DNA of 64,000 nt from Bauldia sp. (GCA_028284325.1 JANQRX010000001.1:124001-188000); one strand, 5' to 3'; positions 33,131-42,457 are shown, counted from the stretch's first letter. Translations and numbers: made by a program. The notes: generated from the sequence alone by a model not told the origin.

Positions 33131-34361
33131 GAGCGAACCTCCGATGCGTGGCGAAGCTCGCAAGCACGAAAAGCCCCAAACCGGCCAAGGCCATGGCCAC
33201 CCAGATCTGTCCGGCGATCGCACCCGCCCGACCGGTCGTAACGATCCCGGACAGTTGTTCGAGCATGAAGCCATTCGGCGTGAACCGCCCAATTGCGGCG
33301 ATCCACTCGGGAAGCTGCTCCAGCGGGAAGAACGAACCCCCGGCCATCAGCAGCGGAAACATGATGATGGAACTCACGATTGCTCCGGCGCGCCTGTCGG
33401 GAGCCGCCAGCTGGATCAGCGAGAAGGCCAGATAGAGCGCCGGAGCACAGATCAGCAGCCACCCGGCGACGGGCAGCAACAACCACGGCTCCAGCCCGTA
33501 GTAGACGAAGCCGAGCGCGGCGATCACCAGGCTGACGCCCGCCGTTAGTACTCCCGCGGCGATCGCCTTGCCGGCGACAGACGTCACGAATCCCTGCGGT
33601 GCCGCGGCGATGCGACGGACGGTCCCCGCCTCCGCCTCACTCCACAAATCGGCCGACAGGCCCTGCGCCGTGAGCACCATGGCCATCATGATGATGCCGG
33701 GAAACATCAGCAGCGCGAGCGGTACCGGCTCCTCGCTGTCGACCTCTTCGACGAGCTCAACCGTGAGCGCCGGCGGAAGGAGCCGTGGTGCGGCGCGCGT
33801 CACCTTGGCGGTGATATCCGCGCTGAATCCTTCGGCAGCGGCCGAATCGTCCACATCGTCGCTCGTGTCGCCTGTGACTGCATCGTAGATCGCACGAGTT
33901 TCATCTCCGAGCAGCGCCTGAAAGTAGAAGCCGGCATCAACAACGATCTCCACGCCCTCACGAATGATCCGCGGCATGATCGCTTCGGACGGGTTGGTCA
34001 CCAACACAAGTGCGGTGGGCTCCTGGCGCAGGAACGCCTCGCCAAATCCGTCCGGCAGGATCAGAAGAGCGCTCGCGTCGCCGGTGTTCATCAGCTCGCG
34101 GCCGCCAGCCTCGTCGGATTTCTCGACGCGGAGCGTGTCGCCAAGGTCGGCGTCGAAGAGGGCCGCCACCAACAAGCGGCTGACCATGGATCGATCTTCG
34201 TCTGCCACCAGCAATGTCCCGGTCGGCGTTGGCCCTTGCCCAGTGACCGCCGTCAGGAGCCCTCCGACCAGCAACGGAACGAGGAGGTAGATCACGAAGC
34301 TGACGGGGTCTCGAAGCCAGCGGCTGATGTCCTTGGCCACACCGAGCAGAAGGAACGTCAC
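33123..34361 (-). CDS. ABC-2-type transporter permease (first subunit)
   Basis: This 412-residue membrane protein has an N-terminal helix (DPVSFVIYLLVPLLVGGLLT), an extracytoplasmic domain of about 200 residues rich in acidic residues, and a C-terminal helix bundle (LALLMFPGIIMMAMVLTAQG, WLLICAPALYLAFSLIQLAA, GAIVSSIIMFPLLMAGGSFF). It shares the layout of the downstream permease, so the pair is probably heterodimeric. Its ATG overlaps the ATPase stop (ATGA), and it overlaps the next gene by 8 nt: a tight three-gene operon. Confidence 0.88.
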   Translation of the reverse strand: MTFLLLGVAKDISRWLRDPVSFVIYLLVPLLVGGLLTAVTGQGPTPTGTLLVADEDRSMVSRLLVAALFDADLGDTLRVEKSDEAGGRELMNTGDASALLILPDGFGEAFLRQEPTALVLVTNPSEAIMPRIIREGVEIVVDAGFYFQALLGDETRAIYDAVTGDTSDDVDDSAAAEGFSADITAKVTRAAPRLLPPALTVELVEEVDSEEPVPLALLMFPGIIMMAMVLTAQGLSADLWSEAEAGTVRRIAAAPQGFVTSVAGKAIAAGVLTAGVSLVIAALGFVYYGLEPWLLLPVAGWLLICAPALYLAFSLIQLAAPDRRAGAIVSSIIMFPLLMAGGSFFPLEQLPEWIAAIGRFTPNGFMLEQLSGIVTTGRAGAIAGQIWVAMALAGLGLFVLASFATHRRFAHA

Positions 34362-35326
34362 GCCCTTAGCTCCTTCCCTGTCAGCTTGATGAACAGGGTC
34401 TCAAGGTTAGGACGACGCAACGTCGTCTCGCTAACCCGAGCGCCCGCGCCCTCCAGCGCCCTGAAGATGGCCGGTAGGCGGGTCGAGGCTTCGTGGGCGG
34501 CGATAACGAGTTGGTTCGGCTCGGCCAGGAGGACTTCCAGCAAACGGTGGGGCTCGCTGATGGCGTCGATCACCGGCCGCACCTCCTCAACCGGAAAATG
34601 ACCGGTGAGCGTCAGATGATCGTGCTCGCCCGCCGTCTGGCGCAACTCGGCAAGCGAGCCATGGGCGATCATGCGGCCGTGGTCCATGATCGCGATCTCG
34701 TCGCAGAGGCGTTCCGCCTCTTCCATGTAATGCGTCGTATAGAGGATGCAGGCGCCCTGGTCGCGTTGCTCGGTGACCAACTCGTACAGCCGCTCGCGCG
34801 ATTGCGGATCGACGCCGACTGTCGGCTCATCCAGGAGGATGACGGTCGGTTCGTGAACGATACCGCAACCGAAATTGAGACGCCGCTGCATGCCGCCGGA
34901 GAACGTGCGTGGCAGGTCGCCGGCTCGATCGACAAGACCAATGGTCTCGAGGACGTCATCGACCCGTTGTCCGAGTTCTTCGCCGCGCAAGCCGAATGCG
35001 GCGCCCCAGTAGCGCAGATTGTCGCGGGCCGGGAGATCGGGATAGATCGCCAGTTCCTGCGGAACGACGCCAAGACGACGCTTTGCGGCGCGCGGTTCGC
35101 GGACTATGTCGTGGTCATTGACGGTGATCATCCCCGACGTCGGCTTGGTCAGCCCGGATATGCAGCCGATCGCCGTCGACTTTCCGGCGCCGTTAGGACC
35201 CAGCAGCCCGAAGACGCGGCCGCCTTCCGCGCGAAATGACAGATCGTCGACCGCCCGGAACTCGCCGAAGTTCTTGACCAGGCCGGTTATCACAATCCCG
35301 GTTTTTGCGTGGTCTGTGTCGCCCAT
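34358..35326 (-). CDS. ABC exporter ATP-binding protein
   Basis: This 322-residue ATPase has Walker A GLLGPNGAGKST, Q-loop VPQELAIYPDL, signature TFSGGMQRRLN, Walker B VILLDEPTVGVDP and H-loop YTTHYMEEAERL. The C-terminal 80-residue extension (LTLTGHFPVEEVRPVIDAIS, LRRPNLETLFIKLTGKELR) is that of the DrrA/NodI/CcmA-like exporter ATPases. It is first in the operon with two ABC-2 permeases and would power export. No regulator lies immediately upstream. Confidence 0.92.
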   Translation of the reverse strand: MGDTDHAKTGIVITGLVKNFGEFRAVDDLSFRAEGGRVFGLLGPNGAGKSTAIGCISGLTKPTSGMITVNDHDIVREPRAAKRRLGVVPQELAIYPDLPARDNLRYWGAAFGLRGEELGQRVDDVLETIGLVDRAGDLPRTFSGGMQRRLNFGCGIVHEPTVILLDEPTVGVDPQSRERLYELVTEQRDQGACILYTTHYMEEAERLCDEIAIMDHGRMIAHGSLAELRQTAGEHDHLTLTGHFPVEEVRPVIDAISEPHRLLEVLLAEPNQLVIAAHEASTRLPAIFRALEGAGARVSETTLRRPNLETLFIKLTGKELRA

Positions 35327-35729
35327 GTGGACCCCCCTTGGTCTTCAGGCGCTCCGGGCGATCCGATGCGCCGGTTCGACTTGGCCTTTCAGCCGGGCGA
35401 GCGTCTCCTCGCCGGTGCGACGCGACGCCACGCGCCCGGAGGAAGCCGATGACAGCGCCCAAAAGGTCGTTCGGCGTCGACATCGGCGCCCATACCAACA
35501 CACATGGGGACCGCCGGTGTTGACTGAAGTCAGGGCCAGCGAAGTTGGCTGATCGCCGTCAATGGAAGGATCGCGCCGCCGGCAATCAAGGCAGAGGGAC
35601 CAAGTCCTGATCGGGACCGGCGTCGTGGCAGCGTAGAGATCCGCACATCGGGTTTTGATCCACGTTAAGGCGGGGGTGGTGCCCTCTGGCAGGTTTCTCT
35701 GCGTTGCGATCAGATCGGGGAACTCAAAC
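35327..35729. other. Intergenic stretch without recognisable gene
   Basis: About 400 bp between the exporter ATPase start and the 2TM gene. Open frames here are antisense continuations without motifs or ribosome-binding sites. Promoters for both divergent transcription units should lie here, but I see no convincing -35/-10 pair. Confidence 0.45.
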
Positions 35730-36026
35730 ATGACACCGACGGATCAATACGCCAGGGCCAGAGGGCGCGCCGAGGCCAAGTACGGGTTCTTTGTTCATGT
35801 AGCTGTCTACGCCGCGGTGATGGCGCTGCTGGTCGTCATCGACATGCTGACGTCGCCGGGCACGATCTGGTTCATCTGGCCGGCGATTGGCTGGGGTTTC
35901 CTGGTCGCGCTGCACGGGGTGCGGGTTTACCTGTTGGCTGACAGGGACGTGATTGTTGACGCGCTGACGGAGCGCGAGCTTCGCGATTTGGGAGCGGACA
36001 GGACCGGCAGAGGCCAGCCAAGATAG
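35730..36026 (+). CDS. 2TM-domain small membrane protein
   Basis: This 98-residue protein starts MTPTDQYARARGRAEAKYGF and has two membrane helices, FFVHVAVYAAVMALLVVIDM and TIWFIWPAIGWGFLVALHGV, followed by a charged tail. This is the 2TM domain family (small proteins or histidine-kinase N-termini with R.RAE.K.GF..H...Y). Function unknown. It precedes the reductase gene by 8 nt and is probably co-transcribed. ATG 35730 is chosen because the family motif starts there. Confidence 0.75.
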   Translation: MTPTDQYARARGRAEAKYGFFVHVAVYAAVMALLVVIDMLTSPGTIWFIWPAIGWGFLVALHGVRVYLLADRDVIVDALTERELRDLGADRTGRGQPR

Positions 36027-36034
36027 GATCCGGA

Positions 36035-37288
36035 ATGATGATGGATCGAGAATTCGACATCATCTTGTGGGGTGCGACCGGAGCCACAGGGCGCCGCGCC
36101 GCGCATCATCTGGCAAGGCGCTGCGGGGAACATGGCCTCCGGCTGGCCATCGGCGGTCGAAACCGCGACAAGCTGGAGACCGTCCGCGGCAACTTGCCCG
36201 GCGCGGGCAACGAGCTCGCGATCCTGGTGGGCGACAGCCATGATGCCGCCTTCATGGGCGCGATGACCGCACGGGCGCGAGTCGTCGTCTCGACCGTCGG
36301 ACCTTTTGCGCTGTACGGCAGTGAGCTTGTTGCGGCGTGCGTGGCAAATGGCACGCATTACTGCGATCTGACGGCGGAGCCGCAATGGATGCGCGCAATG
36401 ATCGACGCGCATCAGCAGACGGCGCGTGAAACAGGCGCACGGATCGTGCACGCCTGCGGGCATGACTCGATCCCCTCCGATCTCGGTGTGCAGTTCCTGC
36501 AGGATGAAGCGATGGCGCGCTACGGCCGGCCCTGCAAGCGGGTCACGACCCGGGTGACCCGGATGAAGGGCGGCTTCAGCGGCGGCACGGCAGCCAGTTT
36601 CCTCAATGCAATGCGGTTGCGTGAAACTGACCCTGATTTCGGCCGGCTATCAGCGGATCCCTACGCGCTCTGCCCCGAAGGTGAACGGCAGGGTCCCGAT
36701 GGGCCGGACCGGATGATGCCGGTCGAGGTGACTTGGGATGCGGATCTGCAGGCGTGGACGAAGCCCTATTTCATGGGGCCGATGAACTCCAAGGTCGTGC
36801 GACGCACCAACGCGATCATGGATTACCCTTACGGTCGGGACTTCAGCTATCAGGAAACTGCTTTGACCCGGGGCGGCATCGGCGGCTGGTGGGCGGCGAT
36901 GCGCTACGCCATCTTCGGTCGCATGCTTCTGATCGCCATGGCGATCCCGGCGTCACGCGGCCTGCTCCAGCGCCACGTATTGCCCAAATCCGGCGAGGGT
37001 CCCAGCAAGGAAGTCCGTGAGTCCGGCTCGTATGAGATCGTTCAGGTGGGCGAGATGCCGGACGGCACGGTTCTCAAGGCTCGTATCACCGGGCAGGGTG
37101 ATCCGGGCGTGCGATCGACAACGCTGATGCTGACGGAGGCGGCGCTGTGTCTGGCCGAGGACGAGAGCAGGATTGTTGTGGCAGGCGGCTTCTGGACCCC
37201 TGCAGCTGCGATGGGCAGGCTGTTGCGTGACCGGGTCACCGAGCATGCGGGGCTGAGCTTCGAGCTCATTGCGAACCATGAAGCGTGA
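36035..37288 (+). CDS. Saccharopine dehydrogenase NADP-binding-domain protein (trans-acting enoyl reductase-like)
   Basis: This 417-residue protein has the N-terminal Rossmann motif FDIILWGATGATGRRAAHHL and continues RLAIGGRNRDKLETVRGN, VVVSTVGPFALYGSELVAAC, GTHYCDLTAEPQWMRAMID and ACGHDSIPSDLGVQFLQDE. This series is characteristic of the saccharopine-dehydrogenase-like oxidoreductases that include mycobacterial trans-acting enoyl reductase and eukaryotic SCCPDH. The C-terminal half has a hydrophobic stretch (AMRYAIFGRMLLIAMAIPAS), so membrane association is possible. The substrate here is unknown; lipid metabolism is a guess from the family. Confidence 0.85.
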   Translation: MMMDREFDIILWGATGATGRRAAHHLARRCGEHGLRLAIGGRNRDKLETVRGNLPGAGNELAILVGDSHDAAFMGAMTARARVVVSTVGPFALYGSELVAACVANGTHYCDLTAEPQWMRAMIDAHQQTARETGARIVHACGHDSIPSDLGVQFLQDEAMARYGRPCKRVTTRVTRMKGGFSGGTAASFLNAMRLRETDPDFGRLSADPYALCPEGERQGPDGPDRMMPVEVTWDADLQAWTKPYFMGPMNSKVVRRTNAIMDYPYGRDFSYQETALTRGGIGGWWAAMRYAIFGRMLLIAMAIPASRGLLQRHVLPKSGEGPSKEVRESGSYEIVQVGEMPDGTVLKARITGQGDPGVRSTTLMLTEAALCLAEDESRIVVAGGFWTPAAAMGRLLRDRVTEHAGLSFELIANHEA

Positions 37289-37346
37289 TCGGGCCGGCTT
37301 CAGCTGACGCCTGATCGATGAACCGCTCGAATGAAGGGAGCTCGCC

Positions 37347-37676
37347 ATGCACTGGATCTTGCTATCGGTAGGGATCGCCATAGAGATTGGTGCGACCACA
37401 GCGCTCAAGCTGTCGGACGGTTTCACCAAGCTCGGGTTCGCTGTCCTCACCTTGGCCTGCTTCGGCCTGGCGTTCTACGTCATGTCCCTTGTGGTGCGCA
37501 CCATGCCGGTCGGAGTTGCCTATTCGGTCTGGGCGGGCGGTGGCATCGCGGGCGTGACGCTTGTTGGTGCTTTGGCGTTCGGTCAGGCGCTCGACGGCTT
37601 CGCCTATCTCGGGATCGGCTTGATCATTGCCGGCGTCGTGGTGCTGAACTCGCTGTCTTCGGCTGCGGGTGGTTAG
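37347..37676 (+). CDS. SMR-family small multidrug-resistance efflux protein
   Basis: This 109-residue protein has four membrane helices. The essential acidic residue of SMR pumps is Glu13 in SVGIAIEIGATTALKLSDGF. MPVGVAYSVWAGGGIAGVTL (loop/helix 3) and the final helix GIGLIIAGVVVLNSLS complete the fold. It works as an antiparallel dimer exchanging protons for cationic compounds or guanidinium. GVAYSVWAGGG is closer to EmrE/QacE-type than to SugE/Gdx type, but I would not name it. GGGAG lies before the ATG. Confidence 0.93.
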   Translation: MHWILLSVGIAIEIGATTALKLSDGFTKLGFAVLTLACFGLAFYVMSLVVRTMPVGVAYSVWAGGGIAGVTLVGALAFGQALDGFAYLGIGLIIAGVVVLNSLSSAAGG

Positions 37677-37910
37677 GCGCGCCTGACCCTGCCAAACGCG
37701 GATGGGCGCCCGCGAGCCTGCTCGCATCGGGGAGGCCTGACGCACGTCAACGTCGAGAGGCCGCTTACGCGGTTCGATCGTCGTGCGCGCTGCCGCTTGG
37801 TGAGGCCGCCGGGCCGGCTTCGTCGAGGTCCGTACCCTGCGGCCTTTCCGGCATCGCGGGGTGGTTTTGGAATGGTATCCCGTGGGACCAACTGAACATC
37901 GTGAGAAAGA

Positions 37911-38534
37911 ATGAGAAAGATCGATTTGAAAAAAGAGCTGAAGCCGCTCTACGGAACGACCTCAAGGCAAGGTTTCGTTTTTGTGGAAGTTCCGAAGATG
38001 AACTTCCTTATGGTGGACGGAGAAGGCAACCCGAACACAGCGAAGGCGTATTCTGATGCCGTCGAAGCGCTCTATTCGCTTTCCTATTCGCTAAAGTTCA
38101 TGGTGAAGAAAGGCCCGCTGGCAATCGACTATGGTGTCATGCCGCTGGAAGGGCTGTGGTGGGCGGATGACATGGCCGACTTCTCAGCGCTGAACAAAGA
38201 CACCTGGAAATGGACGGCAATGATCATGCAGCCCGAATTCATTACAGCGGAAATGGTGGAAGAAGCGGGTGCGGCGACCGCGAAGAAGAAGGACCTGCCT
38301 GCGCTCTCCCAAGTGCGCTTTGAAACCTTTGACGAGGCCAGGGCGGCGCAGTGCCTCTACATCGGCCCCTATGCGGATGAGGGACCGACCATCGCCGAAC
38401 TTCACACGTTCATTGCCGAGAACGGGTTCAAGCGGCGCGGCAAGCATCACGAAATCTATCTGAGCGACATGCGACGCACCGATCCGGCCAGGTTGAAGAC
38501 GATCATTCGCCAGCCGGTCGAAGCTGCGCCGTGA
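37911..38534 (+). CDS. GyrI-like small-molecule-binding-domain protein
   Basis: This 207-residue protein starts MRKIDLKKELKPLYGTTSRQ and contains FLMVDGEGNPNTAKAYSDAV, EALYSLSYSLKFMVKKGPLA, PLEGLWWADDMADFSALNKD and CLYIGPYADEGPTIAELHTF. This is the stand-alone GyrI-like (SOUL/BmrR-effector-like) family. The fold binds hydrophobic small molecules; some members hydrolyse toxic compounds. Base composition is less GC-rich than the flanks, suggesting acquisition. A gap of 234 nt before it holds no other gene. Confidence 0.9.
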   Translation: MRKIDLKKELKPLYGTTSRQGFVFVEVPKMNFLMVDGEGNPNTAKAYSDAVEALYSLSYSLKFMVKKGPLAIDYGVMPLEGLWWADDMADFSALNKDTWKWTAMIMQPEFITAEMVEEAGAATAKKKDLPALSQVRFETFDEARAAQCLYIGPYADEGPTIAELHTFIAENGFKRRGKHHEIYLSDMRRTDPARLKTIIRQPVEAAP

Positions 38535-38617
38535 ACGCGACATGCTTCCGCCTATGGGCAGCCGATGCACAAGAAGAAGTCGGCCACGGCGGCGTGACGC
38601 CGCGAGGATAAACCGGC

Positions 38618-39802
38618 TCAGGATGCCGTGTTGTTCGCGAAACGCGCTGCGAAGGCCACGGCGGCCGTCAGCAGGATGGTCGGAACAAGGGCGAGGAAGG
38701 CACCGCGCAGCCCCAACACCTCGGCCAGGCCGCCGACCAACGGCGGGGTCGCCAGAAACACCACAAAGGCGACGAAGGACGCGGCGGTGACGTTCGCCTC
38801 GGAGGAGCGGCCGGGCGCGGCGGCGGCGGCCGACACGACCAGCGGAAACACCGGGGCGACGCCGGCTCCCATCAGCGCTGCGCCGGCCAGCGCCAACGGC
38901 AGGTTGGGCGCGAGCGCGAACAGTGCGAGCCCGGCCGCGGCGCTCGCGGACGCCGCGACGATGACGTTGCGCGCGCCAAAGCGCTCCGCAAGCCGATCGG
39001 CCGACAGGCGCGAAGCCGCCATCAGGGTCGAGAACACGGCGTAGGCGCTGGCGGCCGCGATCGGCCCGCCCGCCAGGACTTCGCGCACGAACACGGCCGA
39101 CCAGTCCATGACGGCCCCTTCGGTTGCCATGATGCCGACCGGCAGGATGCAGAGCACGACTAAAGGCCCGGCGGGAAGGGCGAAGCCACCGGACCGGTCG
39201 ACCCGCGTCGCCGCCGGATCCGGTGGAGCCAAAGCCGCGACGATGAAGGCAGCCACGGCGAGCACGGGATAGAGCGTGGCGAACTGTCCCAGCGGCGACA
39301 AGCCGAGCTGGGACAGGATGCCGCCGGTGAGGGCGCCGACAACCGAGCCGATGCTCCAGAAACCGTGGCAGACGGACATCATGCGGCGTCCGCTCGTCTG
39401 CTCCATCTGGCCGGCCTTGGAGCTCATGCCGACCTCAATCAGCGCCACCGCGATGCCGCTGACAAAGAGTGTTGCAAACAGCCAGGCAAGGGAGTCGGCC
39501 AGACCCACCGGCACAAACGTCAGGGCAAGGAGCGGGCCGGCCATCATGCACGCGCGGCGCGGCCCGAGCGCTTCGGCGAACCGGGCGGCAAAGGCGAAGC
39601 CGATCATCGAACCGGCCGGCAGGCCGGCCAGCGCAAGGCCCAGATCTCCGGTGTCGGCGGCAAGCGCGACCTTGTAGTCGGGGATGCGCGGCAGCCAGGC
39701 GCCGAACGCCATCGACTGCACGAAGAAGATGCCGCGGACCGCCCAGACCTGCACGGCCCCGGGCGCCGGGGTCGGCCGTGTCGAGCGGACGTCTGCAATC
39801 AC
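38618..39802 (-). CDS. MFS transporter
   Basis: This 394-residue inner-membrane protein has 11-12 hydrophobic helices, for example VWAVRGIFFVQSMAFGAWLP, SLAWLFATLFVSGIAVALIE and GRRMMSVCHGFWSIGSVVGA. The layout resembles FucP/YbjJ-like major facilitator proteins. GTG at 39802 is preferred, since the upstream part of the frame lacks membrane segments and overlaps lacI antisense-like sequence. It begins 10 nt after the LacI gene stop on the same strand, so regulator and transporter likely form an operon. Confidence 0.85.
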   Translation of the reverse strand: MIADVRSTRPTPAPGAVQVWAVRGIFFVQSMAFGAWLPRIPDYKVALAADTGDLGLALAGLPAGSMIGFAFAARFAEALGPRRACMMAGPLLALTFVPVGLADSLAWLFATLFVSGIAVALIEVGMSSKAGQMEQTSGRRMMSVCHGFWSIGSVVGALTGGILSQLGLSPLGQFATLYPVLAVAAFIVAALAPPDPAATRVDRSGGFALPAGPLVVLCILPVGIMATEGAVMDWSAVFVREVLAGGPIAAASAYAVFSTLMAASRLSADRLAERFGARNVIVAASASAAAGLALFALAPNLPLALAGAALMGAGVAPVFPLVVSAAAAAPGRSSEANVTAASFVAFVVFLATPPLVGGLAEVLGLRGAFLALVPTILLTAAVAFAARFANNTAS

Positions 39803-39812
39803 GACCCGCGCT

Positions 39813-40820
39813 TCAGGCGACGCGCGCCACCGAGTCACCGAGTACGAGACGGGGTGCGAAAAGCCTCTCCCTCGGGGCGATGTGCGTGCCGCGGTTTTCG
39901 ATCCGTTCGTGCAGCCACGCGCTCGCCTGCGCCGCCATCTTACCGACCGGCTGCTCCACATGGGTGACGGAGGGCTGCAGCACGTCGCCCCACGGCATGC
40001 CGTCGACGCCGCAGATCGAGACGTCGCCGGGGCAGGAGAAGCCGAGTTCCTGACAGGCCTGGAGCACGCCGATCGTCATGCCTTCGTTGGCGGAGATGAT
40101 GGCGCTCGGCCGATCGGGACCCACGAGGAGCCGCATGGCGGCCTTGTAGGCGCCCGTTCGGTTCCAATTGCCGTCGAGGATCAGCCGCCTGTCCGCCTCG
40201 AGTCCCTCGTTGGCCATGGACTCGACGAAGGCGTCGAGGCGCGCGGATGCCGACCAGTGTCCATGCCGGCCGGAGACGAAACCGATGCGGCGGTGACCTT
40301 GCCCCACCAGATGGCGGGTCAGCATGCCGATGGCCAGGCGGTTGTCCAGGGCGATGAAGTCGCTGTCGTAGCCTTCCAGGCGATGGTCGATGAGCACCAC
40401 GGGGATGTTGGTGCCCTGCAGGGCCTTGAGGGTCGCCGACGTTGCCGTCGGCACCGACAGGATGATCCCGGCGACGCGCTGTGCGATCACGTGATTGAGC
40501 GAGGCCTCCACGTTGCCTGCGACGTCGGTCGTGTTCGACAGGCTCACCAGGAAATTGCTCCGGTAGGCTTCGGTCTCGATCCGGTGCACGAATCCTCCCC
40601 AGAACACCGACCGGATGTCGGCCAGAATCATGCTGACGATCGGGCTTCGGGCGTATTTCAGGCTCTGCGCGATCGGGTTGGCCGTATAGCCCGCCCGTTC
40701 GGTCGCCTCCATCACGTTTCGAAACGTTTTTTTGCTGACGCGATCCGGCTGGTTCAGCGCCAACGACACCGTCGAGATCGACACACCGGCGATTCTTGCC
40801 ACGTCACGAATCGTACTCAT
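39813..40820 (-). CDS. LacI-family transcriptional regulator
   Basis: This 335-residue protein starts MSTIRDVARIAGVSISTVSL, the LacI helix-turn-helix, followed by the hinge YTANPIAQSLKYARSPIVSM. The periplasmic-binding-protein-like sensor domain follows (ILADIRSVFWGGFVHRIETE, VIAQRVAGIILSVPTATSA, GHRRIGFVSGRHGHWSASAR, VSICGVDGMPWGDVLQPSVT). It is divergent from the sugar-import operon at 41067. The perfect operator at 40960-40979 lies between them, so it most likely represses the operon until a sugar derived from the imported glycan binds. ATG 40820 is the family-typical start. Confidence 0.95.
   Translation of the reverse strand: MSTIRDVARIAGVSISTVSLALNQPDRVSKKTFRNVMEATERAGYTANPIAQSLKYARSPIVSMILADIRSVFWGGFVHRIETEAYRSNFLVSLSNTTDVAGNVEASLNHVIAQRVAGIILSVPTATSATLKALQGTNIPVVLIDHRLEGYDSDFIALDNRLAIGMLTRHLVGQGHRRIGFVSGRHGHWSASARLDAFVESMANEGLEADRRLILDGNWNRTGAYKAAMRLLVGPDRPSAIISANEGMTIGVLQACQELGFSCPGDVSICGVDGMPWGDVLQPSVTHVEQPVGKMAAQASAWLHERIENRGTHIAPRERLFAPRLVLGDSVARVA
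40714..40727. promoter_or_regulatory. Perfect 14-bp palindrome inside lacI-type gene
   Basis: ACGTTTCGAAACGT is self-complementary and shares the TCGAAACG core with the operator at 40960-40979. It lies within the coding region of the regulator, about 100 nt from its start, where an auxiliary site could assist looping. Codon usage may also explain it. Confidence 0.3.
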
Positions 40821-40959
40821 TGGCCAATTTCCAGCGTTTGAAGCCTCGAGCGCCAGCATTGCAGTATTTCCGCGGATAATCCAGCGCAGCCGCCGGGAGC
40901 GCGCCGTTTTGACGTCACGTGCTGTCTTGACACGACACGGCGGCAGATGTTTCGATCAA

Positions 40960-40979
40960 TTATCGAAACGGTTCGATAA
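40960..40979. promoter_or_regulatory. LacI-type operator
   Basis: TTATCGAA-ACGG-TTCGATAA has perfect 8-bp inverted arms around a 4-nt centre, the size and style of LacI/GalR-family operators. It lies 87 nt before the binding-protein start and 139 nt before the LacI start. A TTGACA hexamer (40927-40932) upstream may be the -35 element of the sugar operon. Confidence 0.75.
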
Positions 40980-41066
40980 GCCGGCCCGGCAAAGACGACC
41001 ACGTCGCGACGCGAAGCGCAGGCCGGCACAAAGCATCCGCAGGGATGCGCAAACAGGGAGGAACTG

Positions 41067-42371
41067 ATGTCTGTTCACGCGATTCGCGGTGCCGCCGGTG
41101 TGGCGCTCGGCGCCCTGGCCGCCGGGGCCTTCATGGTCTCCGCCGCCCAGGCGGAAAACGTCACGCTCAAGATGTGGGCGCTGACCAACGCCAACTATCC
41201 GGGTTACATCGCCGAGCGCGCGGCGGCCTTCAAGGAGCTCTATCCGAACGTCGACGTTGTTTTGGAGAGCACGCCGAACGAGGCCTACAAGACCGCGATC
41301 CAGGTCGCCCTGGTCGGCTCGGAGCCGCCGGACGTGTTCTTCAACTGGTCCGGTGAGGACGCCGCGCGTCTGGCGCGCGAGGGGCTGGCCCTCGACATCA
41401 CCGAGCTCGGTGAGATGGAGGGCGGCTTCCGGCATTCGCTGTCGGAGGCCTGGCAGTCGTCGTTCATGCTGGACGGCCGCAATTTCGGCGTACCGACCAA
41501 CGCCGTCACCAAGTACTTCTACTACAACACGACGTTCTTCGCCGAGCATGGCCTGAGCGAACCGGCGACGTTCGGTGAGTTGCTCGGCCTGTGCCGCACG
41601 ATCCGCGAGATCGATCCGGCCATCGTGCCCATGCCGCTCGGCAACTCGGAACGCTGGAAGCTCAACCACTTCATCACCCTGCTCGACGAGCGCGTGATTG
41701 GCATGGAGAACACCGCCGCTGACTACGCCCTCACGGCGCCGGACGACGAACTGTTCACCAACCCCGGTTATGCGGCCGCGTGGGGCAAGGTGCTTGAGCT
41801 GCAGGATGCCGGTTGCTTCCAGGATGCGCCGAACGCCACCTCGCCGGAGGCGACCCGCGCCATGTTCTCCAGTGGCATCGCGCCGATAATCTTCTGCGGT
41901 TCCTGGTGCGCCGGCATCTTCGACGACGACGGGTTCCGCGACTACGCCCTGTTCCGCTTCCCGCCGGTCGAAGGCGGCGCCAGTGACGGCGATTCCAACA
42001 TGGTGATCCCGGAAGGCGTCCAGATCTCGGCCAAGACCAAGCATCCGGAGGAGGCCGTCGCCTGGGCGAGCTTCCTGGTCAGCGGCGAGAGCTCGCTCGA
42101 GCGTGCCAAGGTCATGAAGCAGCTTCCGTCGAACGCGGAGCGCATCGCCGATCTGGAAGGCGCCACGGAGCAGTTCAAGTGGATCGCCACCGACATGGCA
42201 TCGCTCGGCGGCTCGTTCAACGTGCTCGACGTGCTGTTGGAGGCGAGTGTGGCCAATGCCTATCTCGACATCGGCGTCGAGATCCTGAACGGCACCAAGA
42301 CACCCGACGAGGCCGTCGCGGCCATCCGGGAGGTTGCCCTTGAGGCCAAGAAGAAGATGAACGCCAACTAG
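41067..42371 (+). CDS. Carbohydrate ABC transporter substrate-binding protein (family 1)
   Basis: This 434-residue secreted protein has a Sec signal peptide (GVALGALAAGAFMVSAAQA, cleavage after AQA). Mature sequence starts ENVTLKMWALTNANYPGYIA. Family-1 features follow: YKTAIQVALVGSEPPDVFFN, FGVPTNAVTKYFYYNTTFFA, NSERWKLNHFITLLDERVIG and GASDGDSNMVIPEGVQISAK. It should bind an oligosaccharide in the periplasm and present it to the permeases at 42458 and 43375. It is the first gene after the LacI operator; GGGAGGA precedes the ATG. A strong hairpin follows its stop. Confidence 0.92.
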   Translation: MSVHAIRGAAGVALGALAAGAFMVSAAQAENVTLKMWALTNANYPGYIAERAAAFKELYPNVDVVLESTPNEAYKTAIQVALVGSEPPDVFFNWSGEDAARLAREGLALDITELGEMEGGFRHSLSEAWQSSFMLDGRNFGVPTNAVTKYFYYNTTFFAEHGLSEPATFGELLGLCRTIREIDPAIVPMPLGNSERWKLNHFITLLDERVIGMENTAADYALTAPDDELFTNPGYAAAWGKVLELQDAGCFQDAPNATSPEATRAMFSSGIAPIIFCGSWCAGIFDDDGFRDYALFRFPPVEGGASDGDSNMVIPEGVQISAKTKHPEEAVAWASFLVSGESSLERAKVMKQLPSNAERIADLEGATEQFKWIATDMASLGGSFNVLDVLLEASVANAYLDIGVEILNGTKTPDEAVAAIREVALEAKKKMNAN

Positions 42372-42386
42372 AGGCGTGTATCCTCC

Positions 42387-42416
42387 CCGGCGCGGCCGTT
42401 ATCCCGGTCGCGCCGG
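42387..42416 (+). terminator. Strong hairpin after binding-protein gene
   Basis: CCGGCGCGGCCG and CGGTCGCGCCGG pair over 12 bp (one G-T) around the loop TTATCC, 15 nt after the binding-protein stop and 41 nt before the next gene. No U-run follows, so mRNA 3'-end protection is more likely than termination. Confidence 0.55.
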
Positions 42417-42457
42417 CAAACCCTGACTTTCCCACCGCTGGATCAGGCATCCGTCGG

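Noticed and set aside
35106..35552. A 148-codon plus-strand frame over the start of the exporter ATPase
   Set aside because: Most of it is antisense to the ATPase gene and the rest has no motif.
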